This document shows, in pieces, positions 43,535 through 52,939 of a stretch of 64,000 bases of DNA (positions within the stretch are counted from its first letter, which is position 1; every line of letters begins with the position of its first letter). The stretch spans positions 1-64,000 of the forward strand of contig CAYOPD010000008.1 in the NCBI GenBank assembly GCA_964405735.1. Reading direction: 5' to 3'. This DNA is from JADJLQ01 sp964405735. GTDB taxonomy: Bacteria > Bacteroidota > Bacteroidia > Chitinophagales > Saprospiraceae. The position numbers and the translations under genes are program-made. The notes beneath the pieces were generated by a model. That model was not told the DNA's origin. It saw only the letters and a program-made list of their open reading frames with translations, and made no database searches.

Positions 43535-46377
43535 TTCACAGGTTTTAAGGTCACCGGCCCCAAAAGCCCCGAAGGTCGAGGATCCCAGTGGCTTGCGGTA
43601 AATAGTCCGTCGGATCCGCGATTTTCAGCTAAACGCGCCGGAAAATTGATATTATAAAACTTTTTCCAGGGTACTCCCCTTTTGTCCAAATCTATAATCC
43701 GGTTTGCCATGCTGTTAGTAACCAGGATTTCCAGGGTATTCGATTTTTTAAGGAGGGAAACGGGGATGACGACCTGGTTTACCGGCCCAAGCACAGTCGC
43801 AAGCGTGTTGCCATTTAGTTTTATTTCTGCGGATTCGTTAACGGTACCCAGGTCAAGCAGGTAATGGTCGTGCCGTTTAGAGGGCGATTTGAATTCAGTA
43901 GAATAGGAAGCCGTTCCGGAAAAGGCATTCATGCCCGTAAGCGGGAGTTTAGTCCAGTCTTGCAGCTGATCGATACGAATCGCTTCCGGAAGCACAGGCC
44001 CTCCTGAAATAAATTTGAGGTCCCAGCCCGCATCCAGGTCAATGGCCTCTCCGGCCGGTTCAAAAAAGGGAAAAGAGGGGCCTTCGATTTTTTGATCGGT
44101 CGTTTCGAGGATCAGGGTTTCCCCTGGACGCAGGGTAATCCAAGCCTCCAATCCGGAAACGGATTTTCTCCACCGCGCCAGTCCGGATTGGTTTTTCATT
44201 GGATCAAACAGGATTACGGAAGCGGCGGAGGCGTTGAGGGCCAACCAGTCTTTGATTTCATTTTCACTGTCGTTTTTTATAAAATAATAATGCCCGTTGG
44301 TTGTTTTTCGCCGGATGCAGGAAAGTCCTTTTTGATAAAGCGCGCCTTCTGATCTTATCTCAGCGGCGTCAAGCAGAGCCTGGAGCTCCGGTCCTTTATA
44401 AACCCGTCCGAGCCCATGATCCATATACAGCAGTCCTGCCAGGTTGTTTTTTAATTGCAACCTGTTCACCAGGGAATCCAAACGCCTTTTATTTTCCTCA
44501 TATTGATAAAATCCCGGGACATTGGTTGGATATGCATGAAAAAGGATTTTGGCCCCCTGCAAGATCAGGCTGTCGATTTTAAGAAGGGTTTGAACGGGAA
44601 GGTATTCCGCGCCGCTGATGACCAGGGTTTGGTAATCGCCTCCCGGAGCCCTTAATTTACCCCTTACGCATTGAAGGGATTGAATCTGACGGTCACTGAT
44701 CAGGTCCCAGGCATAACCGGAATGGATCAATTCTTCCGCAGTGGATTTAAAAATGCTGCCATCAAAACCCTGCATGCCATCAAAATGATTCAATAAGGCA
44801 TTGCCTGCCTGCTGGTTGCGGTCCGCAAAAGGAAAATACAAAAGCATGTCCTGGTCAGGCTTTCCTTTTTGCAGGAATCCCTGGCAACGGCTTACGTAAT
44901 CATTGAGAATTTTAAAATCTTTCCAGGCCGGATTTGCAGGAGTAAGATGTACGGCGGCATAAAACAACCAGCCGGGCCAGCTTTCATCCGGGGGGGAATA
45001 ATTGGTACCATGGTATACCAGATGATTGACCCCGCCTAGAAAATATTGATCCACCAATTCACGGATATCAGCGAGGGAGGATATAAAATGTTCATTGAGC
45101 CAGGTAGCCGCTTCTGCGGAGGCCAGCGGTTTTCCCATGACATGGGCGGCAGAAGTGGCAAACTTAAAACGGGTGAGATCGGTGCCTTCGGTTTCAGGAA
45201 TGTCAACGACTCCATAAAGGTCAAGGATATTGGCGGGTGAGCCATGGCTCTGGTTCCGGATCAGTTTATTTTTTGTATGGCCCCAGCGGGTCCAGGTTTG
45301 GGTGAATTTTTCGAGGACGAGTTCTGAAACCGTTTCACGGTAATCGTATAAAATCCGGGCACTTTTTTCATCCGGAGTTTCTGAAAATAAGGAAGGAAGA
45401 TGAGCTTTAAGATCATAACCCCGCCGGGATTCAAATTCTTCAAAAAGCCGCGGCGTCCAATCGCTCTGGCCACGGGCATCGTCTACTTCATAACTGTCAT
45501 TAAAAAACCCCCTAAGGCCCGAAAGGTCTTTATTTTCAAAGGCGCGGTCAAAAAAAGAGAGGTAATCCCGGACGGCCTCTTCATCAAAATGATCGATCAC
45601 ATTGCCTTCTCCGCCTGGCGCGGCCCTTTCCACCATTTTGCCATGCATGCCCTGGAATAAAGCATAGAGTGACCAGGTACCGGCAGGAGCAGTCCATTCC
45701 AACACACCTTGATTTACTTTTTGGGTCAGGTCAATCGTAAGGCCCTGTTCTTCAATGGCAATCAAAACAAGGAGAGGCAGCGTGACCGGATACCTGACCT
45801 GGTCAATGGCCAGGGCCTGGAGGTCTTCATTGTCGGTGATGGGATAAAGTACATCTGCTACTGAAAGTCGTTCTCCATTGGCTGTTCGCACAAAACCTTC
45901 CTGGAAGTATTGGATGATATCTTTCAGAGACTGCCCTTCACGAAGTTGGTACTTTTTATGCGCCAGGTATTTACACGCATGGCTTTCATCAATCCAGGGA
46001 CCGCCGAAAGGCCAGCCGGTGCCCGTGGCCATGTCGATGCCCAAGCCCAGTATTTTTGCTTCTCTCAAAACAAAATCAAACATCTCCATCCAGCGCGGCG
46101 AGAGATAATCAATAAACCGGCCTTCATGACCCTGTACCCCATAAATTGGTGTGATTTCCAGGCCCCCCAAGCCGGCTTCCCGATATTGTTTCATCGAGAC
46201 CCGGAGACCCGCCGTATCCACCGCACTGCCCTGCCACCACCAGCGGGTCCATGGCCGGGTATCCTGGTGGATTTCAGGCCATTGGATCTGGGTTTTTACG
46301 ATAAAAGGAAAACAAATGCCAAAGAGGGTGAATAACAGGCTTCCGATGCTTCTGTTGGAATTTTGTTTGGACGGCAT
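43531..46377 (-). CDS. GH106-like alpha-L-rhamnosidase, exported
   Basis: The start at 46377 (MPSKQNSNRSIGSLLFTLFG) gives a signal peptide; an upstream in-frame start 4 codons earlier is possible. The 948-residue product has the GH106 N-terminal landmarks PWTRWWWQGSAVD, GLGGLEITPIYGVQG and TGTGWPFGGPWI, followed by a catalytic barrel (GFFNDSYEVDDARG) and C-terminal beta domains ending in the sugar-binding-like GLLGPVTL. It probably removes terminal rhamnose from pectin-like or algal glycan. Exact catalytic residues were not assigned. Confidence 0.85.
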   Translation of the reverse strand: MPSKQNSNRSIGSLLFTLFGICFPFIVKTQIQWPEIHQDTRPWTRWWWQGSAVDTAGLRVSMKQYREAGLGGLEITPIYGVQGHEGRFIDYLSPRWMEMFDFVLREAKILGLGIDMATGTGWPFGGPWIDESHACKYLAHKKYQLREGQSLKDIIQYFQEGFVRTANGERLSVADVLYPITDNEDLQALAIDQVRYPVTLPLLVLIAIEEQGLTIDLTQKVNQGVLEWTAPAGTWSLYALFQGMHGKMVERAAPGGEGNVIDHFDEEAVRDYLSFFDRAFENKDLSGLRGFFNDSYEVDDARGQSDWTPRLFEEFESRRGYDLKAHLPSLFSETPDEKSARILYDYRETVSELVLEKFTQTWTRWGHTKNKLIRNQSHGSPANILDLYGVVDIPETEGTDLTRFKFATSAAHVMGKPLASAEAATWLNEHFISSLADIRELVDQYFLGGVNHLVYHGTNYSPPDESWPGWLFYAAVHLTPANPAWKDFKILNDYVSRCQGFLQKGKPDQDMLLYFPFADRNQQAGNALLNHFDGMQGFDGSIFKSTAEELIHSGYAWDLISDRQIQSLQCVRGKLRAPGGDYQTLVISGAEYLPVQTLLKIDSLILQGAKILFHAYPTNVPGFYQYEENKRRLDSLVNRLQLKNNLAGLLYMDHGLGRVYKGPELQALLDAAEIRSEGALYQKGLSCIRRKTTNGHYYFIKNDSENEIKDWLALNASAASVILFDPMKNQSGLARWRKSVSGLEAWITLRPGETLILETTDQKIEGPSFPFFEPAGEAIDLDAGWDLKFISGGPVLPEAIRIDQLQDWTKLPLTGMNAFSGTASYSTEFKSPSKRHDHYLLDLGTVNESAEIKLNGNTLATVLGPVNQVVIPVSLLKKSNTLEILVTNSMANRIIDLDKRGVPWKKFYNINFPARLAENRGSDGLFTASHWDPRPSGLLGPVTLKPVK

Positions 46378-46461
46378 GACAGATGCCAATATACCGCAAA
46401 TTCAAGTTTTTAGGCAAGCACAGGGCGTAATAGGTTCATACAGTTTTAAAACCGTGTGACT

Positions 46462-47559
46462 CTATTTTATCAAAAACTTTTCTCCCTTGCTGTTGACCCG
46501 GTAAAACTTGCCTCCTTCCACCAGCATGGCTTCGGAATTGCCCCCGGCATGATATACATCGGTATTGAATACCCTGCCATTGTACAGGACACTGATGGTA
46601 TCCGCCACCACGGTATGCCCGGTAGCGATGTATTTTACACCAAAGACGTTAAGGGTGGTATCGACCTGGCCGCTCGTTGCGGGGGCTTTTTTGGAATAAT
46701 AGCCCCTGTACCAGAAGGGCCCAAGGTCGCTGAAAAGGATCTCGGTCCAGATGTCCGGATAATTGTAAGTGGTATCGGGGTAAAAAGGCCTGGCCAGTTC
46801 ATTGATCGCCGGTGCAGTTACATTCATATAATTCACCGGGGTGGAAATTCCGCCATGTACGAAAAGGATATCGCCGATCCGTTGAGCAACATTTTTGGTG
46901 CGCAGCCAGCGGCCCAGCTCGGTATTGTCCCAATAAAAGGAGATATAGGGCACATTCATCATTTTGGCATGTTCCATATAACGCGGGTGTACATAACGGA
47001 AATCCCCGTTCATATTCATGATCTCGTGGTTGCCCAGCACAAAATGTACATACCCCTTGGCTTCCTTTGCTTTTTCCTCCAGGGCATACATGAGCCAGAG
47101 GACTTCATTCTGCTGGCTGCCCCGGTCAAAAAAATCACCGGTAAAAACCACTTCGCCCCTGCCATAGGTCCAGTTGAAATCCTGGTCAATGACCCCGTTG
47201 ACCTGGAGCAGGGTCCGGAAGGCTTTGAAATTGGCTTCGATATCGGAGATGGCCAGCAACTTGACGGGTTTGGCAAACTCTGATTTTTCATTGGCGAGCC
47301 TGTTTTTGAGTTTGACGGTAAAATACTTTCCCGGTTCGTCCGTGGCCACCCGCAATTCGATATTTTTTTTCTGGGAGGCGGGAAAACTGTCCGTGGTCAC
47401 CGATTTGATCCCCCCCTCCTGGTGGATATACTGGACATAAATCAGGTCGTTTTTATAAACAACATAAGGTCCGTCGATCTGGATTTTTTCAACCAGCCTG
47501 TTGTCCTGAAACAAACCGGATAAGAAAGGGGCCAGTAAAAGGAAATAAAACACATTCAT
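46462..47559 (-). CDS. Exported calcineurin-like metallophosphoesterase
   Basis: The 365-residue product starts with a signal-like MNVFYFLLLAPFLSGLF. The metal-binding motifs are complete: LLAISDIEANF, VFTGDFFDRGSQ, LGNHEIMN, a late histidine VHGG, and ATGHTVV. This is a dinuclear-metal phosphatase. The DRG layout and GGISTP resemble Shewanella-like protein phosphatase families, but the substrate may be any phospho-compound. It lies between GH106-like and alcohol dehydrogenase genes on the same strand with short gaps; no specific partner is evident. Confidence 0.85.
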   Translation of the reverse strand: MNVFYFLLLAPFLSGLFQDNRLVEKIQIDGPYVVYKNDLIYVQYIHQEGGIKSVTTDSFPASQKKNIELRVATDEPGKYFTVKLKNRLANEKSEFAKPVKLLAISDIEANFKAFRTLLQVNGVIDQDFNWTYGRGEVVFTGDFFDRGSQQNEVLWLMYALEEKAKEAKGYVHFVLGNHEIMNMNGDFRYVHPRYMEHAKMMNVPYISFYWDNTELGRWLRTKNVAQRIGDILFVHGGISTPVNYMNVTAPAINELARPFYPDTTYNYPDIWTEILFSDLGPFWYRGYYSKKAPATSGQVDTTLNVFGVKYIATGHTVVADTISVLYNGRVFNTDVYHAGGNSEAMLVEGGKFYRVNSKGEKFLIK

Positions 47560-47677
47560 TCAACAAAGGTATTTGATAAAATTAAGACGCTGGCCGTTCA
47601 CGCAGGGTTCATAAGAAATCCTTAAAATAAAGATAAGAGGATTTATGATTTAGGATCCTTTTCAAGTGGTTGAGGCG

Positions 47678-48688
47678 TTACAGCTCCACCATGGCCTTCA
47701 TCACCTTGTTGCCGGGATCATAAAGTGTTTCAAACCGGTTCGCCACTTCGCCGAAGGCAATGCGATGGCTGATGAGAGGATCAACGGTAATGTATTTATT
47801 AATTATAAGATCCCGGACATAAACAAAATCCTCCCGGGTGGCATTCCGGCTGCTTTTTAAGGTAGTTTCCCGTTTATGAAATTCAGGATGGGAAAAATGA
47901 AAGGCCTCTTTTTGAAGGCCCACCAGTATATATTGTCCTCCATGGGCCAGGAACTGAAGCCCGGATTCAATAGCCTGTAAACTGCCCGTCGCGTCGATGA
48001 CCACCGGGACCATGTCCTCATTGGTCCAGTTTCGAACTTCCCCCAAAAAAGCAGCAGGATCCTGATTCAGGAAGGGCCGGATGGTATAAAAATTTGAAGC
48101 GAAGGACAGCCGGTCAGCGTTTATATCTGCTAAACCAACTTCCGCACCAGCTTGAAGGGCCATTATGGCCGTGCAAATACCAATCGGCCCCGCACCAAAG
48201 ATCAATACCTGTTTTCCTTTAATATTTTCCGCTCTTCGAATGGCATGGGCCGCTATGGACATCGGCTCTATCAGGGCGAGTTCATCTTCGTTCAAACCCA
48301 TTCCGGGCATGATCAGGGAAGAAGGGATGGAATAATATTCTGCCATGGCTCCATCCAGGTGAACCCCACAGACCTTTAACCGGCTGCAACAATTTGTCTT
48401 ACCGGCCCTGCAGGCGATACAGGATCCGCAGGAGATATATGGCAGAAAAGTGCACAAACCCCCTGGCCCGATATCCGGCGCATCCCCGCTGACATACTCT
48501 GCGGCCACCTCGTGCCCGAGAATTCTTGGATATTCAAAATAAGGCTGCTTTCCTTTAAAGGCATGGAGGTCGGTACCGCAAATCCCGATTTGGCGTATGC
48601 GCAGAAGAGAATAACCCGCCCGGAGAACCGGTTCCGGTTGGTCCTGGTATTCAAAGAGGCCTGGAGAAATGCAGGTGAGTACTTTCAT
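47678..48688 (-). CDS. Zinc-dependent alcohol dehydrogenase (MDR), sugar-acid/polyol type
   Basis: The 336-residue product has catalytic zinc ligands (C in GICGTDLHAF, H in ILGHEVAAEY), a structural-zinc cysteine cluster (CGSCIACRAGKTNCC) and the NAD motif GAGPIGICTAIMA. The sequence resembles the L-galactonate/L-fuconate-type dehydrogenases of the Bacteroidota and RspB-like proteins. It oxidises an alcohol or sugar acid. The start codon lies only 5 bases from the 100-N gap, so an upstream gene of the same operon may be missing. The GH29 fucosidase at 63.7 kb could supply substrate, by inference. Confidence 0.85.
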   Translation of the reverse strand: MKVLTCISPGLFEYQDQPEPVLRAGYSLLRIRQIGICGTDLHAFKGKQPYFEYPRILGHEVAAEYVSGDAPDIGPGGLCTFLPYISCGSCIACRAGKTNCCSRLKVCGVHLDGAMAEYYSIPSSLIMPGMGLNEDELALIEPMSIAAHAIRRAENIKGKQVLIFGAGPIGICTAIMALQAGAEVGLADINADRLSFASNFYTIRPFLNQDPAAFLGEVRNWTNEDMVPVVIDATGSLQAIESGLQFLAHGGQYILVGLQKEAFHFSHPEFHKRETTLKSSRNATREDFVYVRDLIINKYITVDPLISHRIAFGEVANRFETLYDPGNKVMKAMVEL

Positions 48689-48693
48689 TGTTT

Positions 48694-48793
48694 NNNNNNN
48701 NNNNNNNNNNNNNNNNNNNNNNNNNNNNNNNNNNNNNNNNNNNNNNNNNNNNNNNNNNNNNNNNNNNNNNNNNNNNNNNNNNNNNNNNNNNNN
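48694..48793. other. Assembly gap of 100 N
   Basis: Exactly 100 N with no shared sequence on the two sides, so here real sequence is missing and its length is unknown. The alcohol dehydrogenase start is 6 bases to the left and the GH51 stop is 10 bases to the right. Confidence 0.95.
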
Positions 48794-48802
48794 CGCGAAA
48801 CC

Positions 48803-50788
48803 TCACCGCCTGATTGACCCATACTGCAATACAATCACCTGCACCGACCTCGCGGGAAACTCCGCAACGAGCACTCCTCCCTCGATATCATAGCTGGTCT
48901 CCCTCGGGGTGATTACCCCAGGGTTATTCATCCGGTTAAACGCCAGATCCGCATTGGAAGACAGCACCGTACCCCGGGCCTGAAATTTATCCGGAGGAAG
49001 CCCATCGATCCGGATTTCGATTTTCTGTGTTTTGCGTGCAATATTGACCAGCTTGACGATGACCTGGTTTTGATTTTTATCGAGGACCGCTGAAGCATAG
49101 ATGCTGTCCTGTCCGGCAACTACCGAATCCTTTACGGTAACGGGGATCACATGGCTTCCCCGGTTGGTTGAAAAGAGCTTTTGCACATAATAATTCGGAG
49201 TGGGCATGGTACGAAGATTGTCAAACCAGATCAGGTCGGGCCTCCACTGCCAGGCCTCTACATGTGCGAGCAGGGGTGCATAGGAACACATGCGTACGAG
49301 ATCGGCATTCCGCTCCAGACCGGTCATGAAGGCGGCTTCGGCCAGGGCGCTTTGCCAGGTGTTGCGCGATTCCGGCTGGGCATCCTCTTTGTCGTGGGCT
49401 GCGTATTCTCCCGCAAAGACCTTGGGCCTGTTGCGGTCGTATTGGTCGTAGCGGCGGGCATTGGCAAAAAACCACGCTGGTGGCAGATAATAATGTTCGT
49501 CCACGAAGCCGGCTTTGGAATCCTTGAGCTGCGACCAGGCATAATCAAAAAGATTTCCCTGGGCAGAAGGACCCGAACTGGAAACGAGCTGAATATCCGG
49601 GTATTTAGTTTTCAGGGCTTGTTCAAATTTTCCATACCGTTCGAAATACTGTTCGTCCCATTGTTCGTTTCCGACCCCAATCATTTTCAGGTTGAAGGGT
49701 GCAGGATGTCCCATGTCTGCCCGGAGTTTGCCCCATTTGGTTTGTACGGTACCGTTGGCAAATTCAATGAGGTCGAGGGCATCCTGGATATAAGGTCCGA
49801 GATCTTCCAGGGCGGCTACTTCACCGCTGTTGAACTGGCAGGCCATGCCGCAATTGAGGATGGGCAGGGGTTCGGCCCCCAGGTCTTCGGACAGCTGGAA
49901 ATATTCGTAAAAGCCGAGGCCAAAGGATTGGTAATAATCCGGCGCAGCCCTTCTTGGGAATTCCATATTCCATCTGTTGATTAGCAATTCCCTCTCCTGT
50001 TTTGGGCCTACGGTTTTTTTCCATTGATACCGGCTGGCCAGGGTGTGGCCTTCCACGATGCAGCCGCCGGGGAAGCGGACAAAACCCGGCTTTAAACTAT
50101 CAAGCATGGCTACCAGGTCGGCCCTTAATCCGCCAGGCCTGTTTTTGTAGGTATCGACCGGGAAAAGGGAAATATTATCGATTTCAATCACTCCTTTACC
50201 CAGGAAGGCTATTTTCAGAACGCCCTTTGATTCCATGTCCGATGCAGTCAGGACAAGGTCGTAATTGGCCCAGCCGCCCTTGAGATTGGTGATCTCACCC
50301 CGGGCCAGGGATTGCCCCGATTCACGAAGGACTTCCACCCGCATCCGGAGATTCCCGCTGATGGCCTTGACCCTAATGAAAAAAGTGTATCCTGCATTTT
50401 TATGCAAACCGATTCCACGAAAACCTTCATTGACGATATTATAAACTGAACTGTCCGAAGATTTGGTAATCCGCACATAGCGGCTATTTCCGTTTTTTAC
50501 GACTGCCTGGTTGACCACCAGGACTTTGTCTTTAAAATCCGGTTTATTCACCTTCCATCCAGAGAAAGGCAAGGGAAACTGGAAAGAACCGTTTTTGACC
50601 AGTTCAGCATAAAGCCCTCCGTCAGCAGCAAAATTGATGTCCTCGAAAAAGATACCCCACATCTGGGGGGAGACCGTGGAGCGGATCTCGTTGGGTTTGA
50701 CCTTTAGCTCAATCTGGGCTTTAACAGGACCGAACCCCCATGGTAGTACAACCACAAACAAAAAAGGTATACACAGGTTGAATTTCAT
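48803..50788 (-). CDS. GH51 alpha-L-arabinofuranosidase, exported
   Basis: The 661-residue precursor has a signal peptide ending PVKAQ. Residues 65-210 are a carbohydrate-binding-like beta domain (FRGIGLHKNAGYTFFIRVKA ... IEIDNISLFP). The catalytic barrel contains GFVRFPGGC, acid/base Glu375 (GVGNEQW) and nucleophile Glu461 (VFAGEYAAH). It ends with the usual C-terminal beta sandwich, and the stop lies 10 bases from the assembly gap, so the gene is complete. It removes arabinose from arabinoxylan or arabinan. GH10 and GH106-like enzymes on the same strand suit the same kind of substrate. Confidence 0.93.
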   Translation of the reverse strand: MKFNLCIPFLFVVVLPWGFGPVKAQIELKVKPNEIRSTVSPQMWGIFFEDINFAADGGLYAELVKNGSFQFPLPFSGWKVNKPDFKDKVLVVNQAVVKNGNSRYVRITKSSDSSVYNIVNEGFRGIGLHKNAGYTFFIRVKAISGNLRMRVEVLRESGQSLARGEITNLKGGWANYDLVLTASDMESKGVLKIAFLGKGVIEIDNISLFPVDTYKNRPGGLRADLVAMLDSLKPGFVRFPGGCIVEGHTLASRYQWKKTVGPKQERELLINRWNMEFPRRAAPDYYQSFGLGFYEYFQLSEDLGAEPLPILNCGMACQFNSGEVAALEDLGPYIQDALDLIEFANGTVQTKWGKLRADMGHPAPFNLKMIGVGNEQWDEQYFERYGKFEQALKTKYPDIQLVSSSGPSAQGNLFDYAWSQLKDSKAGFVDEHYYLPPAWFFANARRYDQYDRNRPKVFAGEYAAHDKEDAQPESRNTWQSALAEAAFMTGLERNADLVRMCSYAPLLAHVEAWQWRPDLIWFDNLRTMPTPNYYVQKLFSTNRGSHVIPVTVKDSVVAGQDSIYASAVLDKNQNQVIVKLVNIARKTQKIEIRIDGLPPDKFQARGTVLSSNADLAFNRMNNPGVITPRETSYDIEGGVLVAEFPARSVQVIVLQYGSIRR

Positions 50789-50927
50789 TTCACTTGAACG
50801 TTTTGCCGAATGAAATTAAGGATATTACCGGAGGGTTTATGCCCGGAACATTTCAGGCTCCTTTCAGCCCAGAATGAGATGAAATGGACCAAAACCTTTT
50901 GAGGATTGGTATTTATCGGCAGGCTGG

Positions 50928-51851
50928 TTATTGAATTCTCCTGTTCAGGGTAAAACTGAAATCTTCATTTCCTATTAAGGGTTCGTTATTCTTGTTGAGA
51001 AAGAATAACACGTTTTCATCTCCGGCAAGGAATGAAATGGGTTCATCGGGTTTGTCGGAGTCAAGCCGGTAGATCACAGCATCCGGATTGGATTTAATTC
51101 CATTAAGTATGGTCCAGCTGCCCGATACATCACGGGGTTCATTGTCCACTACTTTGCGGATGGTATATGTCGTGGGCTTGTGGCTTATGGAGTCCCTGTG
51201 GAGGATTAATCTCCATTTTAATTTGAAACAGGAAGAGCTTGCATGCATTTCCGGGTGTTCAGCAGCAATCTCGCGGCAGGGTGTTCGGCCGTCAAAAACG
51301 ACCTCAAACGAAGGTTCTTTGGTTTGATTGAAAGGATTTGAAAACGCGGTTTGTCCGGTCAGGGGAATGGGATGTTTCCGGTTAAGCGAATAACTCCAAC
51401 CCCCATTTCCGATCATCAATTTGCCTTGCGGGGTCAGAAGATGAAAAAGATTATCATTAAGTTTTACCATTGAAATTTCGGAAGGCAGGGATTCGCTTTT
51501 AAGCAGATAAGTTTCCACATCCATGGTTTTGGCGACTTGATACTTGCCCTTAAATTCAAGTTTTTTTCCTCCGCCCATAAAGCCCAGGGTATTGGGTTTT
51601 GATTCTCCAAAGATAAGTTCCAACACAAAGGTATTCTGGCCTGAGCCTGCAGGACCCAAAGCAAGATTCCACCTGATAAAATCGGTTTTTGTATCCGGGG
51701 GTATGGCCAGTAAAGATTTGATCAGGTCATCGCCGGGGGTACTGCCAACCAGAATGAATTCAGTGGAACGTTTCGTTGCCGAACAGGAAGCCGGACCCCA
51801 AACCAACATCAAAAGCAGGGAATAATAAGATAAGGATTTTAATGAGGTCAT
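50928..51851 (-). CDS. Lipoprotein of unknown function with internally repeated beta motif
   Basis: The start at 51851 gives a lipoprotein signal with lipobox PASC (Cys23) and a 307-residue product; the frame is open 12 codons further upstream. It is beta-rich. Two segments resemble each other: LMIGNGGWSYSLNRK and PLIGNEDFSFTLNRR, the second at the very C terminus, each preceded by a FHLLTPQGK/FFLNKNNE-like turn. This suggests two copies of an NlpE-like barrel. Known NlpE proteins are envelope stress sensors; whether this one is related is not shown. Confidence 0.65.
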   Translation of the reverse strand: MTSLKSLSYYSLLLMLVWGPASCSATKRSTEFILVGSTPGDDLIKSLLAIPPDTKTDFIRWNLALGPAGSGQNTFVLELIFGESKPNTLGFMGGGKKLEFKGKYQVAKTMDVETYLLKSESLPSEISMVKLNDNLFHLLTPQGKLMIGNGGWSYSLNRKHPIPLTGQTAFSNPFNQTKEPSFEVVFDGRTPCREIAAEHPEMHASSSCFKLKWRLILHRDSISHKPTTYTIRKVVDNEPRDVSGSWTILNGIKSNPDAVIYRLDSDKPDEPISFLAGDENVLFFLNKNNEPLIGNEDFSFTLNRRIQ

Positions 51852-51938
51852 CTCATAAAGATAAAGGTACTTGATCGCACCTGTCAATCCGGCCGTAAAA
51901 GTTTCAAAAGACGGCAGCCTTTAATGTAGAAATAATGG

Positions 51939-52781
51939 TTACTTTTTCAATCCCTTCAAATAGGCAATGCTCTGAGGTACCTGGCTCAGAATATTATTAC
52001 TCTCGTCTTCGATGAAAAAGTGTTTGATCCCGATTTTATTGGCTTGCCGGATGATGCCGGGGATATCAATTTCCCCGGTGCCCAGGGCCACATCGTTTTC
52101 GGTGGAAGTGCCGCCGGTAAGGTCTTTTTTAACTCCTTTTTTGAGGTCCTTGAGGTGGATGAGTTTCCAGCGGTCTTTGTATTTTTTCAACAGTTTGACC
52201 GGATCGCCGCCTCCAAACTGGGTCCAGAGGACGTCCATTTCAAAAGAAACATATTCGGGATTGGTGTTTTTAATGATATAATCCATTAAAGTGCCTTTTT
52301 CATGCGGCCAGAATTCATACCCATGCACATGGTAACAAAAGGTAATGCCTTGTTCTTTGAGTATTTTGCCGGCGGCATTAAAGTCCTCTACGGCTTTTTT
52401 GGCATTTTCAAAATTGAAGGCGCCGTTTTTATGCGGGATCCAGGCGCACATCACATATTTGGCGCCCAGGGCCTTGGCGCGGGTAGCCACTTCCAGGGGA
52501 TTTTTAACCAGCTGTTCGTAGCCGGCGCCGGTCGAAGGGATGCTGATCCCCCTGGCTTCGCAGAGTTTTCTGAAATCTTCCGGGGCGATGCGGCCACCGC
52601 TGCCTTCGATCTCGGTGAATCCCATCATGGCGATGGTATCCAGCGTTTTTTCAATGCTGTTGGGAAAACTGCGGCGGAAAGTAAAAGCCTGAATGCCGAA
52701 GGGGGCGGTATACAGGGGTTTCTGTGCATTGGAATCGGCAGTAAAGAACAGGAGTGCAAAAAAATATACAAATGGTTTCAT
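51939..52781 (-). CDS. Exported sugar-phosphate isomerase/epimerase-like TIM barrel
   Basis: The 280-residue precursor has a signal peptide (FVYFFALLFFTADSNAQ). The xylose-isomerase-like (AP_endonuc_2) barrel shows GIQAFTFRRSF, GFTEIEGSGG, FCYHVHGYEFWP, YVSFEMDVLWTQFGG with metal-binding E/D, and FFIEDE. Exported members of this family occur near 3-keto-sugar and glycoside enzymes in Bacteroidota and may act on oxidised sugars in the periplasm. It is divergent from the TonB receptor and close to the GH51 block. The substrate is unknown. Confidence 0.85.
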   Translation of the reverse strand: MKPFVYFFALLFFTADSNAQKPLYTAPFGIQAFTFRRSFPNSIEKTLDTIAMMGFTEIEGSGGRIAPEDFRKLCEARGISIPSTGAGYEQLVKNPLEVATRAKALGAKYVMCAWIPHKNGAFNFENAKKAVEDFNAAGKILKEQGITFCYHVHGYEFWPHEKGTLMDYIIKNTNPEYVSFEMDVLWTQFGGGDPVKLLKKYKDRWKLIHLKDLKKGVKKDLTGGTSTENDVALGTGEIDIPGIIRQANKIGIKHFFIEDESNNILSQVPQSIAYLKGLKK

Positions 52782-52883
52782 CTTAAAAGGATTAAAAGGA
52801 TAAAAATATGATACTTAATCGAGGCAAGAAGATGCTATGGTTTTTATTTTGCCGAATATACTCCCCAAACGGTCGAATGGCCA

Positions 52884-52915
52884 TTGTTCGATAAGATTTA
52901 CCCTGGGTACATTTG
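52884..52915 (+). promoter_or_regulatory. Candidate promoter of the TonB-dependent receptor
   Basis: TTG at 52884-52886 and TACATTTG at 52908-52915, with a 21-base spacer, match the Bacteroidota -33/-7 pattern well. Transcription would begin near 52922, 18 bases before the ATG at 52940. The context TTGTTCGATAAG also occurs, with one change, upstream of the histidine kinase at 55419. Confidence 0.65.
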
Positions 52916-52939
52916 CAGGTTCATTCTTCAAGGCATTCG

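Noticed and set aside
46456..47283. 275-codon plus-strand frame
   Set aside because: It is antisense to the metallophosphoesterase, which has complete metal-binding motifs.
49181..49984. 267-codon plus-strand frame
   Set aside because: It is antisense to the GH51 arabinofuranosidase with both catalytic glutamates.
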